Shown here in pieces: positions 1 to 5,203 of a stretch of 5,971 nt of DNA. The DNA is from Leptospira hartskeerlii (GTDB taxonomy: Bacteria > Spirochaetota > Leptospiria > Leptospirales > Leptospiraceae). The stretch is from positions 1 through 5,971 of the forward strand of contig NZ_NPDL01000019.1 of the NCBI RefSeq assembly GCF_002811475.1. The letters run 5' to 3'. The notes below the pieces were generated by a model, which saw only the letters and a program-made list of their open reading frames with translations, was not told the origin of the DNA and made no database searches. Position numbers and translations under genes: made by a program. The number at the start of each line of letters is the position of its first letter. Within the stretch, counting starts at the first letter, position 1.

Positions 1-70
1 TGGAAATAATATCTTAAAATCAAGCCGGACAAGGATGTCCGGCATTCGTTTCAAGCGTTATGGCGTCTAA
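1..70 (-). other. start of cassette c0, no gene visible
   Basis: These are the first 70 bases (reading leftward) of the cassette downstream of the higBA cassette. It begins GTTAGACGCCAT on the minus strand, with A at the eleventh position like the other cassette starts. Its gene, if any, lies beyond the window. It holds one strong hairpin at 24-43. Confidence 0.6.
24..43. other. perfect 8-bp hairpin in cassette c0
   Basis: GCCGGACA at 24-31 and TGTCCGGC at 36-43 are perfect reverse complements around a 4-base AGGA loop. Neither side has a clean run of T: ATTCGTTTC follows on the plus strand and TTGATTTTAAG on the minus strand. A rho-independent terminator is therefore only one possibility; a leader hairpin or a protein-binding palindrome are others. 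Confidence 0.45.
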
Positions 71-179
71 CGACCGAGGTGCTCCGACGTTCGTAACGGC
101 ACGAGTTTGCCAATGCAAACGAAGTGACGGAAACGAATGTGGCGAAGCCCGAGCGACGCGGAGGCACCGGAAGTTATAC
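65..179 (-). repeat. attC site 1 (end of higBA cassette), short form
   Basis: On the minus strand the site runs from R'' GTATAAC to R' GTTAGAC (115 bp). The L boxes are GGTGCTCCG on the plus-strand left arm and CGGAGGCACC on the right arm. They pair except for one extra G, the extrahelical base typical of attC bottom strands. The central arm ACGTTCGT/ACGAATGT encloses a GTTTGC/GCAAAC stem. The larger second hairpin found in the other sites is absent, leaving only the mini-hairpin GGC-GAA-GCC at 141-149. Confidence 0.88.
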
Positions 180-194
180 GCCGTGCTTTATTTA

Positions 195-500
195 TTAAAT
201 AGCTTGAAGTTCTCGAAATTTTTTAATCGTTTTTAGTTCACTTTTAAGCTCATACTGTTTAATCTCTAAATCGTAATGAGCCTGTATTGATAACCAAAAC
301 TCCGGCGAATTACCAAAGAATTTAGAAAATCTAAGTGCGGTGTCTGCAGTGATAGAGCGACGACCATGAACTATTTCACTAATTCGTTTCTGATCAATAT
401 GAGTAGATTGAGCAAGCTTATAGGCAGTTATTCCCATAGGTTTTAAAAAATCTTCTAATAAGATTTCTCCAGGGTGGATATTCATTAATTCTTTATTCAT
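195..500 (-). CDS. higA: HigA-family antitoxin (XRE helix-turn-helix)
   Basis: This 101-residue protein is the antitoxin of a type II toxin-antitoxin pair. It should neutralise the HigB toxin encoded just upstream and repress their common promoter as a dimer. The N-terminal HPGEILLEDFLKPMGIT stretch, a helix-turn-helix around residues 24-47 (YKLAQSTHIDQKRISEIVHG) and the following RRSITADTALRFSKFFG and SPEFWL segments are classic for HigA/VapI-type antitoxins, and the length is typical. The ATG at 500 lies 13 bases after the higB stop, with an AGG very close to the start. A second in-frame ATG at 485, just before IHPGE, is an alternative. The TAA stop lies 15 bases before attC site 1. The toxin-first gene order is usual for higBA. 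Confidence 0.93.
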   Translation of the reverse strand: MNKELMNIHPGEILLEDFLKPMGITAYKLAQSTHIDQKRISEIVHGRRSITADTALRFSKFFGNSPEFWLSIQAHYDLEIKQYELKSELKTIKKFRELQAI

Positions 501-513
501 CGCCTATTTTAAC

Positions 514-795
514 CTAATGATAATCAATTATTTCTACATTCGAAGCATTTCCGTTTTCCCAGGAGAAGCAGATTCTATATTGCATATTTATACTTATGCT
601 ATACTGACCTTGCCTATCTCCTGACATAGCATGAAGTCTATTTCCCGGAGGAATTTTTAAATCTTCAATATTCTTTGCGCTATCTATGTGAATTAATTTT
701 CGTCTTGCTGTTCTCTGAATTTCTTTTGGGAATTTTTTAGAAAACTTACCTAACCAAATAGTTTCAGATTCTTTATCGTAAAAAGATAGAATCAC
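514..795 (-). CDS. higB: HigB-family toxin (RelE superfamily mRNA interferase)
   Basis: HigB toxins are small RelE-fold ribonucleases that cut mRNA at the ribosome. From GTG at 795 the product has 93 residues and begins VILSFYDKES, matching the usual HigB length and N-terminus. Diagnostic stretches are FSKKFPKEIQRTARRKL, the IPPGNRLHAMSGDRQGQYS loop, and the C-terminal INMQYRICFSWENG with VEIIDYH. A TTG at 813 would add six residues, but it overlaps the promoter spacer and would need a transcript from further upstream. No clear ribosome binding site precedes either start. If transcription begins from the -10 box at 801-806, the message would start almost at the GTG and be leaderless. It is followed at once by higA in the same cassette. 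Confidence 0.88.
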   Translation of the reverse strand: MILSFYDKESETIWLGKFSKKFPKEIQRTARRKLIHIDSAKNIEDLKIPPGNRLHAMSGDRQGQYSISINMQYRICFSWENGNASNVEIIDYH

Positions 796-800
796 AATCC

Positions 801-829
801 ATATTAGCTTCAAATTATACTGGTGTCAA
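801..829 (-). promoter_or_regulatory. putative higBA promoter
   Basis: On the minus strand, TTGACA (824-829, perfect -35) lies 17 bases from TAATAT (801-806). A second, perfect TATAAT sits at 814-819 but has no good -35 at the right distance. Either would let the cassette be expressed without an array promoter. The TAATAT option places the transcription start at or next to the GTG start codon. Confidence 0.55.
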
Positions 830-835
830 CCACCA
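821..835. promoter_or_regulatory. candidate HigA operator palindrome
   Basis: TGGTG (821-825) and CACCA (831-835) are perfect 5-base arms around a 5-base centre, and they cover the TTGACA -35 box. HigA antitoxins repress their own promoter by binding inverted repeats of this kind. The arms are short, so chance is possible. Confidence 0.35.
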
Positions 836-877
836 TTATTTACAGATTTTCACATTTTTGAAGATTTAAAGCATGGC

Positions 878-1016
878 GTATAACGACCAAGGCTTGGCGA
901 CGTTTACGACGGCATGAGCTTGCGTAAGCAAGCGCAGTGACGGAAGTAAATGTGGCGGAGCCTGGAGCGAGGGCGCGAAAGCGTCCCGAAGCGCAACGCC
1001 AAGCCGATAGTTATGC
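878..1016 (-). repeat. attC site 2 (end of SIR2-like cassette)
   Basis: The site is 139 bp between R' (plus GTATAAC, 878-884) and R'' (plus GTTATGC, 1010-1016). L boxes GGCTTGGCG (891-899) and CGCCAAGCC (997-1005) pair perfectly, so the usual extrahelical base is missing. The central arm GTTTAC/GTAAAT encloses GCTTGC-GTAA-GCAAGC. A second hairpin, GGGCGC-GAAA-GCG(T)CCC at 971-987, carries one unpaired T. Confidence 0.9.
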
Positions 1017-1023
1017 GACGGTT

Positions 1024-2058
1024 TTAATAAGGAAGGTAATACTGATCTAAATCTCTTAAAGTAATTTTTTTTACTTTTGAGCAATACGTTTCAAATATAT
1101 CTTTTATTTTTGCAAAGTCTGCATCATTAGTCTGAACATCAACCCTTTCAAGTGAGTTAAAAGCACTCAGTATTTTTTTATCTATATCTTTATTATAATC
1201 TGGAAAAGAATATCCTATGATAATCAAATCTTTTGTATTATTTGCAATTTCAAGAGATAACGACATTGCCTTTTCACTAAAAGATGTGTTTTCCCAGGCA
1301 TAGTAAAATATAGGATCTAAGAATTCATTTTTATGAGCATATAGATAGTAGCTTCTCAAGACTTGCGATACTAATTGTTTTGAGAAATCTTCAAATGCAG
1401 CTCGAAAAATCCCAGTTACTGCGCCTTGTGCAATATGCAACCCAGCAATTCCGTTCAATCTTACAACGGAAATATCACTCAATGAGATTTCTTCATTTGA
1501 TTTTCTTCCGGGATTTGGATATATTTTCCACGATTTCATAAGGGCATCATAATCAACAAAGTTAGTAATTGTGGCTAATGCTTTCTCAATCTGTAGATCG
1601 TAATTCCAACTAATGACTTTATAGTTTGGATTTATATATGCAAAACCATTTTCCTTAATATTTATTTTGGTAATCCAGCTTGCGCACCTATAGTCAAGAG
1701 CAGTGTATTGCCCATCACTTGTACTTTGCTCAAGCAAAAGATATGCGGAAATTATTGCTTTTATCTTTTGATACTTTTCTCGATCAGGTTTATCCCAATA
1801 TTTTTTAGCAACAAAATCAACAGAATTCTTGCCAGCTTCTTTTGTTAACCAATCAATATCTTCTATAAATTGTCGCTTAACTTCCTCGACTGTCTCAGTA
1901 ATTTTATCTACACTTGGAAATCTTTCGTCTCCAAAGCTTTCGAGATTAGCTAGATACCCACTAAAGGCAACCATTCTATTATTAAAATTGGCAATTATTG
2001 GAATGGAATAATAGCTAGCACCCGCTCCCAGAAGGAAAGTCGTATATTTTTCTTGCAT
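1024..2058 (-). CDS. SIR2-like domain protein, probable NAD-binding/hydrolysing defence effector
   Basis: This 344-residue protein has the layout of bacterial SIR2-like proteins: FLLGAGAS at residues 8-15 (nucleotide-binding loop), KVISWNYDLQIEKAL around 147-161 with the conserved Asn152 and Asp154, and LIIIGYSFPDYNKDIDK around 278-294. Relatives in Thoeris, DSR and other phage-defence systems deplete NAD+ on infection, so a defence role is inferred, not shown. Where many relatives have LHGS with a catalytic His, this protein reads RLNGIAG (200-206), with Asn202 at the expected place; His208 is nearby. No partner gene is present, and after the SIR2-like core there is only a short tail with no obvious sensor domain. 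ATG at 2058 is chosen because AGGA lies 8 bases upstream. The leader is under 30 bases, so no internal promoter fits and transcription probably enters from the neighbouring cassette. The TAA stop is 7 bases from the R'' core. Confidence 0.82.
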   Translation of the reverse strand: MQEKYTTFLLGAGASYYSIPIIANFNNRMVAFSGYLANLESFGDERFPSVDKITETVEEVKRQFIEDIDWLTKEAGKNSVDFVAKKYWDKPDREKYQKIKAIISAYLLLEQSTSDGQYTALDYRCASWITKINIKENGFAYINPNYKVISWNYDLQIEKALATITNFVDYDALMKSWKIYPNPGRKSNEEISLSDISVVRLNGIAGLHIAQGAVTGIFRAAFEDFSKQLVSQVLRSYYLYAHKNEFLDPIFYYAWENTSFSEKAMSLSLEIANNTKDLIIIGYSFPDYNKDIDKKILSAFNSLERVDVQTNDADFAKIKDIFETYCSKVKKITLRDLDQYYLPY

Positions 2059-2079
2059 AATATATTTCCTAAAACTGTC

Positions 2080-2219
2080 GCATAACGACCAAGCCTAGCC
2101 GACGTTTGCAATGGCACGAGTTTGCTTTGCAAACGAAGTGACAGAAGCAAATGTGCCGGAGGCCGGAGCGAGGGTTGCGTAGCAAGCCCGAAGCGCTGCG
2201 GCTGAGGCGAAAGTTATAC
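2080..2219 (-). repeat. attC site 3 (end of chpIK cassette)
   Basis: The site is 140 bp between plus GCATAAC (2080-2086) and GTTATAC (2213-2219). Its L boxes are a different pair, GCCTAGCCG and CGGCTGAGGC. They still match with one extra G, so both stem and extrahelical base are kept although the sequence has changed. The central arm is GTTTGC/GCAAAT. The mini-hairpin is GCC-GGA-GGC, the swapped version of GGC-NNA-GCC elsewhere. The second hairpin GGGTTGC-GTA-GCAA(G)CCC spans 2172-2189 with one unpaired G. Confidence 0.9.
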
Positions 2220-2229
2220 GCAGTGCCCG

Positions 2230-2571
2230 TTAATTTAGACCAATAATTAACCGCAACCCTTCTTCAACATCAGCCATCTTGCCTGCTTTCAATTTACCAA
2301 CTTTATCAAGAAATCGTTCCTTATTTAAAGTTACTAATTGAGAAACATTTACAACTGAGTCTTTTGAAAGATTAGAATCTTTTTTTAATAAGGTTACGTT
2401 TCCAGGAGCTTCGGCTAAATTCAAATTTGATGTAATGGAAATAACAATTACTGTATTGATATTACTTTCATTAAAAGAATCATCTTGCACAATGAGAACA
2501 GGTCTTCTAAAACCAGGTTCGCTACCGAAAGGAATTCCTAAATCTACCCACCAAATTTCACCACGAATCAT
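2230..2571 (-). CDS. chpK: ChpK toxin (MazF/PemK-family endoribonuclease)
   Basis: MazF-family toxins are small ribonucleases that cut mRNA at short specific sites and stop growth when the antitoxin is lost. The 113-residue length is normal. RGEIWWVDLG (residues 3-12) and GSEPGFRRPVLIVQ (16-29), with Arg23 at the expected active-site position, are diagnostic. ISITSNL (44-50) supplies the catalytic-type Thr47, and KDSVVNVSQL follows around residue 70. From memory the sequence is very close to ChpK of Leptospira interrogans. The ATG at 2571 overlaps the end of the antitoxin gene by 14 bases, which suggests translational coupling; no strong ribosome binding site is seen. All key residues look intact. 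The stop lies 10 bases from the attC core. Confidence 0.94.
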   Translation of the reverse strand: MIRGEIWWVDLGIPFGSEPGFRRPVLIVQDDSFNESNINTVIVISITSNLNLAEAPGNVTLLKKDSNLSKDSVVNVSQLVTLNKERFLDKVGKLKAGKMADVEEGLRLIIGLN

Positions 2572-2812
2572 TTTTTAAACTCTTACGGAGTAATTCGATG
2601 GATAAATTATTTATATTTTCTTTAGAGCTATCGTTTCCCTTACGATAAATTTTATTTAGACTTTCTGTAACTGATTCTTTACTATGAAATTCAATAAACT
2701 CTTCTAATGCTTTGGCAAAAAGCTGGCTCCGAGGAATTCCAAGTCGTTTAGCTGTTTTTTCCGCGGTTTTAAATAATTCATCCGGAATAGAAACGGCAGT
2801 CTTCATATTCAT
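2558..2812 (-). CDS. chpI: ChpI antitoxin (ribbon-helix-helix, MazE-like partner of ChpK)
   Basis: This 84-residue antitoxin should bind and block ChpK and repress its own promoter. The N-terminus MKTAVSIPDELFKTAEKTAK and the next segment RLGIPRSQLFAKALEEFIEF form a ribbon-helix-helix: a short strand followed by two helices with the GIPRSQLF turn. The acidic and flexible C-terminal half (about residues 46-84) is the expected toxin-binding tail. Two in-frame ATGs lie at 2812 and 2806. The first touches the operator palindrome; the second fits a leaderless start from the putative promoter. The first is used here, with doubt. The antitoxin-first order and 14-base overlap with chpK are typical of the family. 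Confidence 0.92.
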   Translation of the reverse strand: MNMKTAVSIPDELFKTAEKTAKRLGIPRSQLFAKALEEFIEFHSKESVTESLNKIYRKGNDSSKENINNLSIELLRKSLKNDSW

Positions 2813-2813
2813 A

Positions 2814-2833
2814 GGTATAACTGTGGTTATACC
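2814..2833. promoter_or_regulatory. perfect palindrome, likely ChpI operator
   Basis: GGTATAAC (2814-2821) and GTTATACC (2826-2833) are perfect 8-base arms around TGTG, one base upstream of the chpI ATG. Ribbon-helix-helix antitoxins bind such symmetric sites, and this one overlaps the -10 region, so autorepression is the natural reading. Confidence 0.72.
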
Positions 2834-2841
2834 TGAGTCAA
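2814..2841 (-). promoter_or_regulatory. putative chpIK promoter
   Basis: On the minus strand TTGACT (2836-2841) is followed after 16 bases by TATACC (2814-2819). The -35 matches 5 of 6 consensus bases and the -10 matches 4 of 6. The start of transcription would fall near 2807, next to the second ATG at 2806, giving a leaderless or nearly leaderless message. The palindrome at 2814-2833 covers the -10 and most of the spacer. Confidence 0.5.
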
Positions 2842-2908
2842 TGAGAAATTGGGAATATTTTTTAAGAAATTCAAACTTTTACTTACACAAGAAATTTTAG
2901 GGCATTGC

Positions 2909-3060
2909 AGATAACGACCAAGGCTTGACGACGTTTCGCGAGTCCGAAAGGACTTGGCACGAGTTTGCTCTGCAAACGAAGTGACAAAGCGAAATGTGGC
3001 GGAGCCTGGAGCGAGGGCGCGTAAGCGTCCCGAAGCGCAACGCCAAGCCGATAGTTAGGC
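2909..3060 (-). repeat. attC site 4 (end of cassette c4), with extra hairpin
   Basis: The site is 152 bp between plus AGATAAC (2909-2915) and GTTAGGC (3054-3060). L boxes GGCTTGACG and CGCCAAGCC pair except for one A-C mismatch, and there is no extrahelical base. Compared with most sites it has an added hairpin, AGTCC-GAAA-GGACT at 2941-2954, inside the central arm. The second hairpin GGGCGC-GTAA-GCG(T)CCC lies at 3015-3031. Confidence 0.9.
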
Positions 3061-3071
3061 GTAGTAAACGC

Positions 3072-3782
3072 TTAATCAGGGGTTAATAAACCCTCACGAA
3101 CAATAGTTTTAAAGTTATTTTTCAACTCCAACAATCGAGTTTTAACTTCCTCTTCCTTGATACCTGTCTCAATTACATTGATGCTTTTATTGTAAGCTCT
3201 AATCTTTCCCGCAGTAATTAATTTAGCCATTTCAGCGATAACTTCGGTAATGATCAGATTTAGGTTCTCGGCGCAATAAATTTCATTCACAATTGTATAA
3301 TTTTTAAATTGAACAAACTTTTTATCTGCTCTATCAACACTAATTTTATATTCCGCTTTCAGGATTTCTCTAACTATTACTTCTTTTTCAAGGTTAGCTA
3401 CTTCGTTTAAAATCCTTTTCTTATCATAATCAAATATATCGAGATCAGAGATTAGATCTAGAAGATCCTGCTTTGATAAGACATTATAATCTGGGCCCAA
3501 CATCAAGCCAGACAGTGAGAACAGAAGTCCCATGCTTTCGGAAAATAGGACATATAATTCACGATAGACTTCATGTTTCTTAACAGAATATAATGAATAA
3601 TCATCCAAAGATTTTTTAAATTCAAATTCTTGCTGTTTTCTTAAATTTTCCAAATCGTTCTTAAATCTTTCTATTTTTTTGGAAAACCCGGAGCCAATCC
3701 ATGACTTTAAGTAAAAAAGAAGAAGAGAACTAACGGGAACGGAAACTGTTATGTTAATGATAATTGAGATTATTAGGTCCAT
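3072..3782 (-). CDS. membrane-anchored coiled-coil protein of unknown function
   Basis: I do not recognise a named family for this 236-residue protein. One hydrophobic helix at about residues 3-25 lacks a cleavage-site pattern and looks like a membrane anchor. It is followed by a highly charged stretch (about 33-80, with KKIERFKNDLENLRKQQEF and FKKSLDDY) that should form a long helix or coiled coil, then a mainly helical cytoplasmic domain rich in Leu, Ile, Glu and Lys. Single-anchor proteins with this K/E-rich coil after the helix are common among bacterial hypothetical proteins. No catalytic motif is visible. The ATG at 3782 has GGAG four bases upstream. No good promoter sits in the roughly 50-base leader; the nearest candidate is the TATAAT at 4165-4170 in the upstream cassette. 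The TAA stop is 12 bases from the attC core. Confidence 0.78.
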   Translation of the reverse strand: MDLIISIIINITVSVPVSSLLLFYLKSWIGSGFSKKIERFKNDLENLRKQQEFEFKKSLDDYSLYSVKKHEVYRELYVLFSESMGLLFSLSGLMLGPDYNVLSKQDLLDLISDLDIFDYDKKRILNEVANLEKEVIVREILKAEYKISVDRADKKFVQFKNYTIVNEIYCAENLNLIITEVIAEMAKLITAGKIRAYNKSINVIETGIKEEEVKTRLLELKNNFKTIVREGLLTPD

Positions 3783-3825
3783 ATTTCTCCGATATTAAGC
3801 AATTCCATTTTTAAGCGTTTATTAC

Positions 3826-3977
3826 GCCTAACGACCAAGGGTTGGCGACGTTTCGCGAGTCCGAAGGACTTGGCGCGAGACTTGCTCTGCAAGACGAGTG
3901 ACAAAGCGAAATGTGGCGGAGCCTGGAGCGAGGGCGCGTAAGTGTCCCGAAGCGTAACGCCAAGCCGAAAGTTAGCT
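3826..3977 (-). repeat. attC site 5 (end of ORF-less cassette c5), with extra hairpin
   Basis: The site is 152 bp between plus GCCTAAC (3826-3832) and GTTAGCT (3971-3977). It is a close relative of attC site 4 and carries the same added hairpin, AGTCC-GAA-GGACT at 3858-3870, plus the second hairpin with unpaired T. L boxes GGGTTGGCG and CGCCAAGCC pair with one G-G mismatch and no extrahelical base. Confidence 0.9.
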
Positions 3978-3998
3978 GACGTGATGCAATCTATTACA

Positions 3999-4014
3999 GT
4001 AGTTTAAAAACTAC
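3999..4014. other. AT-rich inverted repeat near the end of c5
   Basis: GTAGTTT and AAACTAC are perfect 7-base arms with a 2-base centre. The stem is weak and has no GC core or T-run, so it is a poor terminator candidate; it could be a binding site or chance in AT-rich DNA. Confidence 0.3.
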
Positions 4015-4164
4015 CCTACTATTTAAGTAATTGTCCCTTTGATACTTCACGATCTTTCATAACAAGAGCTATAAAGAATCTATTTAAACAAAATCATAAA
4101 AAAGAGCGCAAGCCACAAAACAACAAGATAATTTTGGATAACCAGTCCTTTAATTTACGTTAAC

Positions 4165-4192
4165 ATTATACGCATCGAAATCTCTGACGCAA
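4165..4192 (-). promoter_or_regulatory. candidate outward promoter in ORF-less cassette c5
   Basis: A perfect TATAAT (minus strand, 4165-4170) is preceded after 16 bases by TTGCGT (4187-4192), which matches only 3 of 6 consensus -35 bases. It points toward the downstream cassette c4, whose gene has no promoter of its own that I can see. Confidence 0.35.
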
Positions 4193-4337
4193 TGCAATAT
4201 AATACTCAGAAGTAGCTAAAGAATAATAACAGACATCACTTTAAACCTACACTTGGATAAGTCATATCGCAAATAGAGTTAAAGCCGCTGCGCTTAAACT
4301 TATTTTACTTTTAAAAAAATATTTTTGCATCATGTTC

Positions 4338-4478
4338 GGCTAACGACCAAGGCTTGGCGACGTTCACGATGGCGCGAGTTTGCTTTGCAAACGCAGTGAC
4401 AGAAGTGAATGTGGCGTAGCCTGAAGCGAGAGTCGCGTAAGCGAACTCGAAGCGCAACGCCAGAGCCGATAGTTAGGC
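4338..4478 (-). repeat. attC site 6 (end of ORF-less cassette c6)
   Basis: The site is 141 bp between plus GGCTAAC (4338-4344) and GTTAGGC (4472-4478). L boxes GGCTTGGCG and CGCCAGAGCC pair with one extra G, so the extrahelical base is present. The central arm is GTTCAC/GTGAAT. The second hairpin GAGTCGC-GTAA-GCG(A)ACTC at 4430-4448 has different stem bases from the other sites but keeps the single bulge. Confidence 0.9.
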
Positions 4479-4649
4479 GCAGTATCGCTCCTAACACAGT
4501 GCACCCAACATTACTAAGATCTTTCAGTCTTACAGTATATGATAAGAAAAGGGGAAAAAGCGACCCAACTTAAAGTAGATCTTAATTCGGTTCTAAGGCA
4601 AAATTCAAAACTTATATAATAAAAAAGTAAAATAAAATCGCGATATTGC
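4479..4649 (-). other. ORF-less cassette body (c6), shortest in the array
   Basis: About 170 bases, strongly AT-rich at the cassette start, with no reading frame longer than a few codons from a plausible start. An 8-base inverted repeat, TAAGATCT (4515-4522) and AGATCTTA (4577-4584), is the only internal structure I see. No convincing promoter is visible. The two cassette ends match over GTTAGGCGCA and TATCGC, with the fixed G/A difference between them, so it seems to be an intact mobile unit without a protein. Confidence 0.55.
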
Positions 4650-4791
4650 GCCTAACGACCGAGGTGCTCCGACGTTTGCAACGGCACGAGCTTGCGTAAG
4701 CAAGCGCAGTGACGGAAGCAAATGTGGCGAAGCCCAAGCGAGCGGGTCACGAAGTGAACCCCGAGCGGCGCGGAGGCACCGGAAGTTATCC
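4650..4791 (-). repeat. attC site 7 (end of ORF-less cassette c7)
   Basis: The site is 142 bp between plus GCCTAAC (4650-4656) and GTTATCC (4785-4791). It shares the L-box type of attC site 1 (GGTGCTCCG with CGGAGGCACC, one extra G) but keeps the second hairpin, here GGGTCAC-GAA-GTG(A)ACCC. The central arm is GTTTGC/GCAAAT around GCTTGC-GTAA-GCAAGC. Confidence 0.9.
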
Positions 4792-5063
4792 GACGTCCGA
4801 TCCAAACACGGTGCATTCAATTGTTTGCAATTCGCTAATTCAGTAAATTGCCATTGCTGTAGCATTCTTCTTTCAAATGCAAAATCCCCGCTCCGTTTAC
4901 TGCACCAGTCGGAATCATTATCTGCAAACTAATCATCAAGATGAAACCCAAATCTCGGCAACAGAATATCTCAGGAGCGGACCAAGCCTACAGAAAATTT
5001 TACACGGCTCTATAGAAAAATATTTAACCTGAAAATAAAAAAGAAAAAATTTATCGGATGTTC
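4792..5063 (-). other. ORF-less cassette body (c7)
   Basis: About 270 bases with less AT bias than c5 and c6 and no gene I can support. A minus-strand frame from ATG 4865 (MLQQWQFTELANC...) continues open through attC site 7 into c6 for 86 codons. Because most of its length is translated attC, and an attC is not expected to code, I treat it as spurious. A separate 27-codon frame starting MIPTGAVNG lacks a ribosome binding site. The cassette ends match over GTTATCCGA and TCCGAT. Confidence 0.5.
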
Positions 5064-5203
5064 GGATAACGACCAAGGCTTGGCGACGTTCGCAATGGCG
5101 CGAACTTGCGTAAGCAAGTGCAGTGACAGAAGCGAATGTGGCGTAGCCTGGAGCGAGGGCGCGCAAGCGACCCGAAGCGCAACGCCAGAGCCGATAGTTA
5201 GGC
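5064..5203 (-). repeat. attC site 8 (end of cassette c8)
   Basis: The site is 140 bp between plus GGATAAC (5064-5070) and GTTAGGC (5197-5203). L boxes GGCTTGGCG and CGCCAGAGCC pair with one extra G. The central arm is GTTCGC/GCGAAT; the second hairpin is GGGCGC-GCAA-GCG(A)CCC. Its R'' heptamer GCCTAAC contains the stop codon of the c8 gene. Confidence 0.9.

Larger units (their letters stand above)
3978..4337 (-). other. ORF-less cassette body (c5)
   Basis: About 360 AT-rich bases without a convincing gene on either strand. The longest minus-strand ATG reading frames are tiny; one of 13 codons (4019-4060) has no ribosome binding site. A TATAAT box at 4165-4170 could drive a transcript leftward through attC site 5 into the c4 gene, or a short RNA. 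An AT-rich inverted repeat GTAGTTT-AA-AAACTAC lies at 3999-4014. The cassette ends match each other (both reach the TGATGCAA stretch beyond the core), so it appears to be a complete mobile unit. Confidence 0.6.

Noticed and set aside
866..1084. Open frame of 72 codons on the minus strand across attC site 2
   Set aside because: It is mostly attC sequence read in one frame; the same LLPSLRLLTQA-type peptide appears from other attC sites, which shows it comes from the repeat and is not a gene.
1829..2011. 60-codon plus-strand frame
   Set aside because: It lies wholly inside the SIR2-like gene on the opposite strand and has no supporting signal.
2712..2900. 62-codon plus-strand frame
   Set aside because: It is antisense to chpI and its promoter; the hydrophobic look is a by-product of the opposite-strand codons.
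4019..4060. 13-codon minus-strand frame MKDREVSKGQLLK in cassette c5
   Set aside because: It is too short to support by composition and has no ribosome binding site.
4605..4865. 86-codon minus-strand frame starting MLQQWQF in cassette c7
   Set aside because: It reads through the whole of attC site 7 into the next cassette, lacks a convincing ribosome binding site and its second half is repeat-derived peptide.
4936..5166. 76-codon minus-strand frame beginning inside attC site 8
   Set aside because: Its start and first third lie in the recombination site; the remainder has no recognisable feature and no ribosome binding site.
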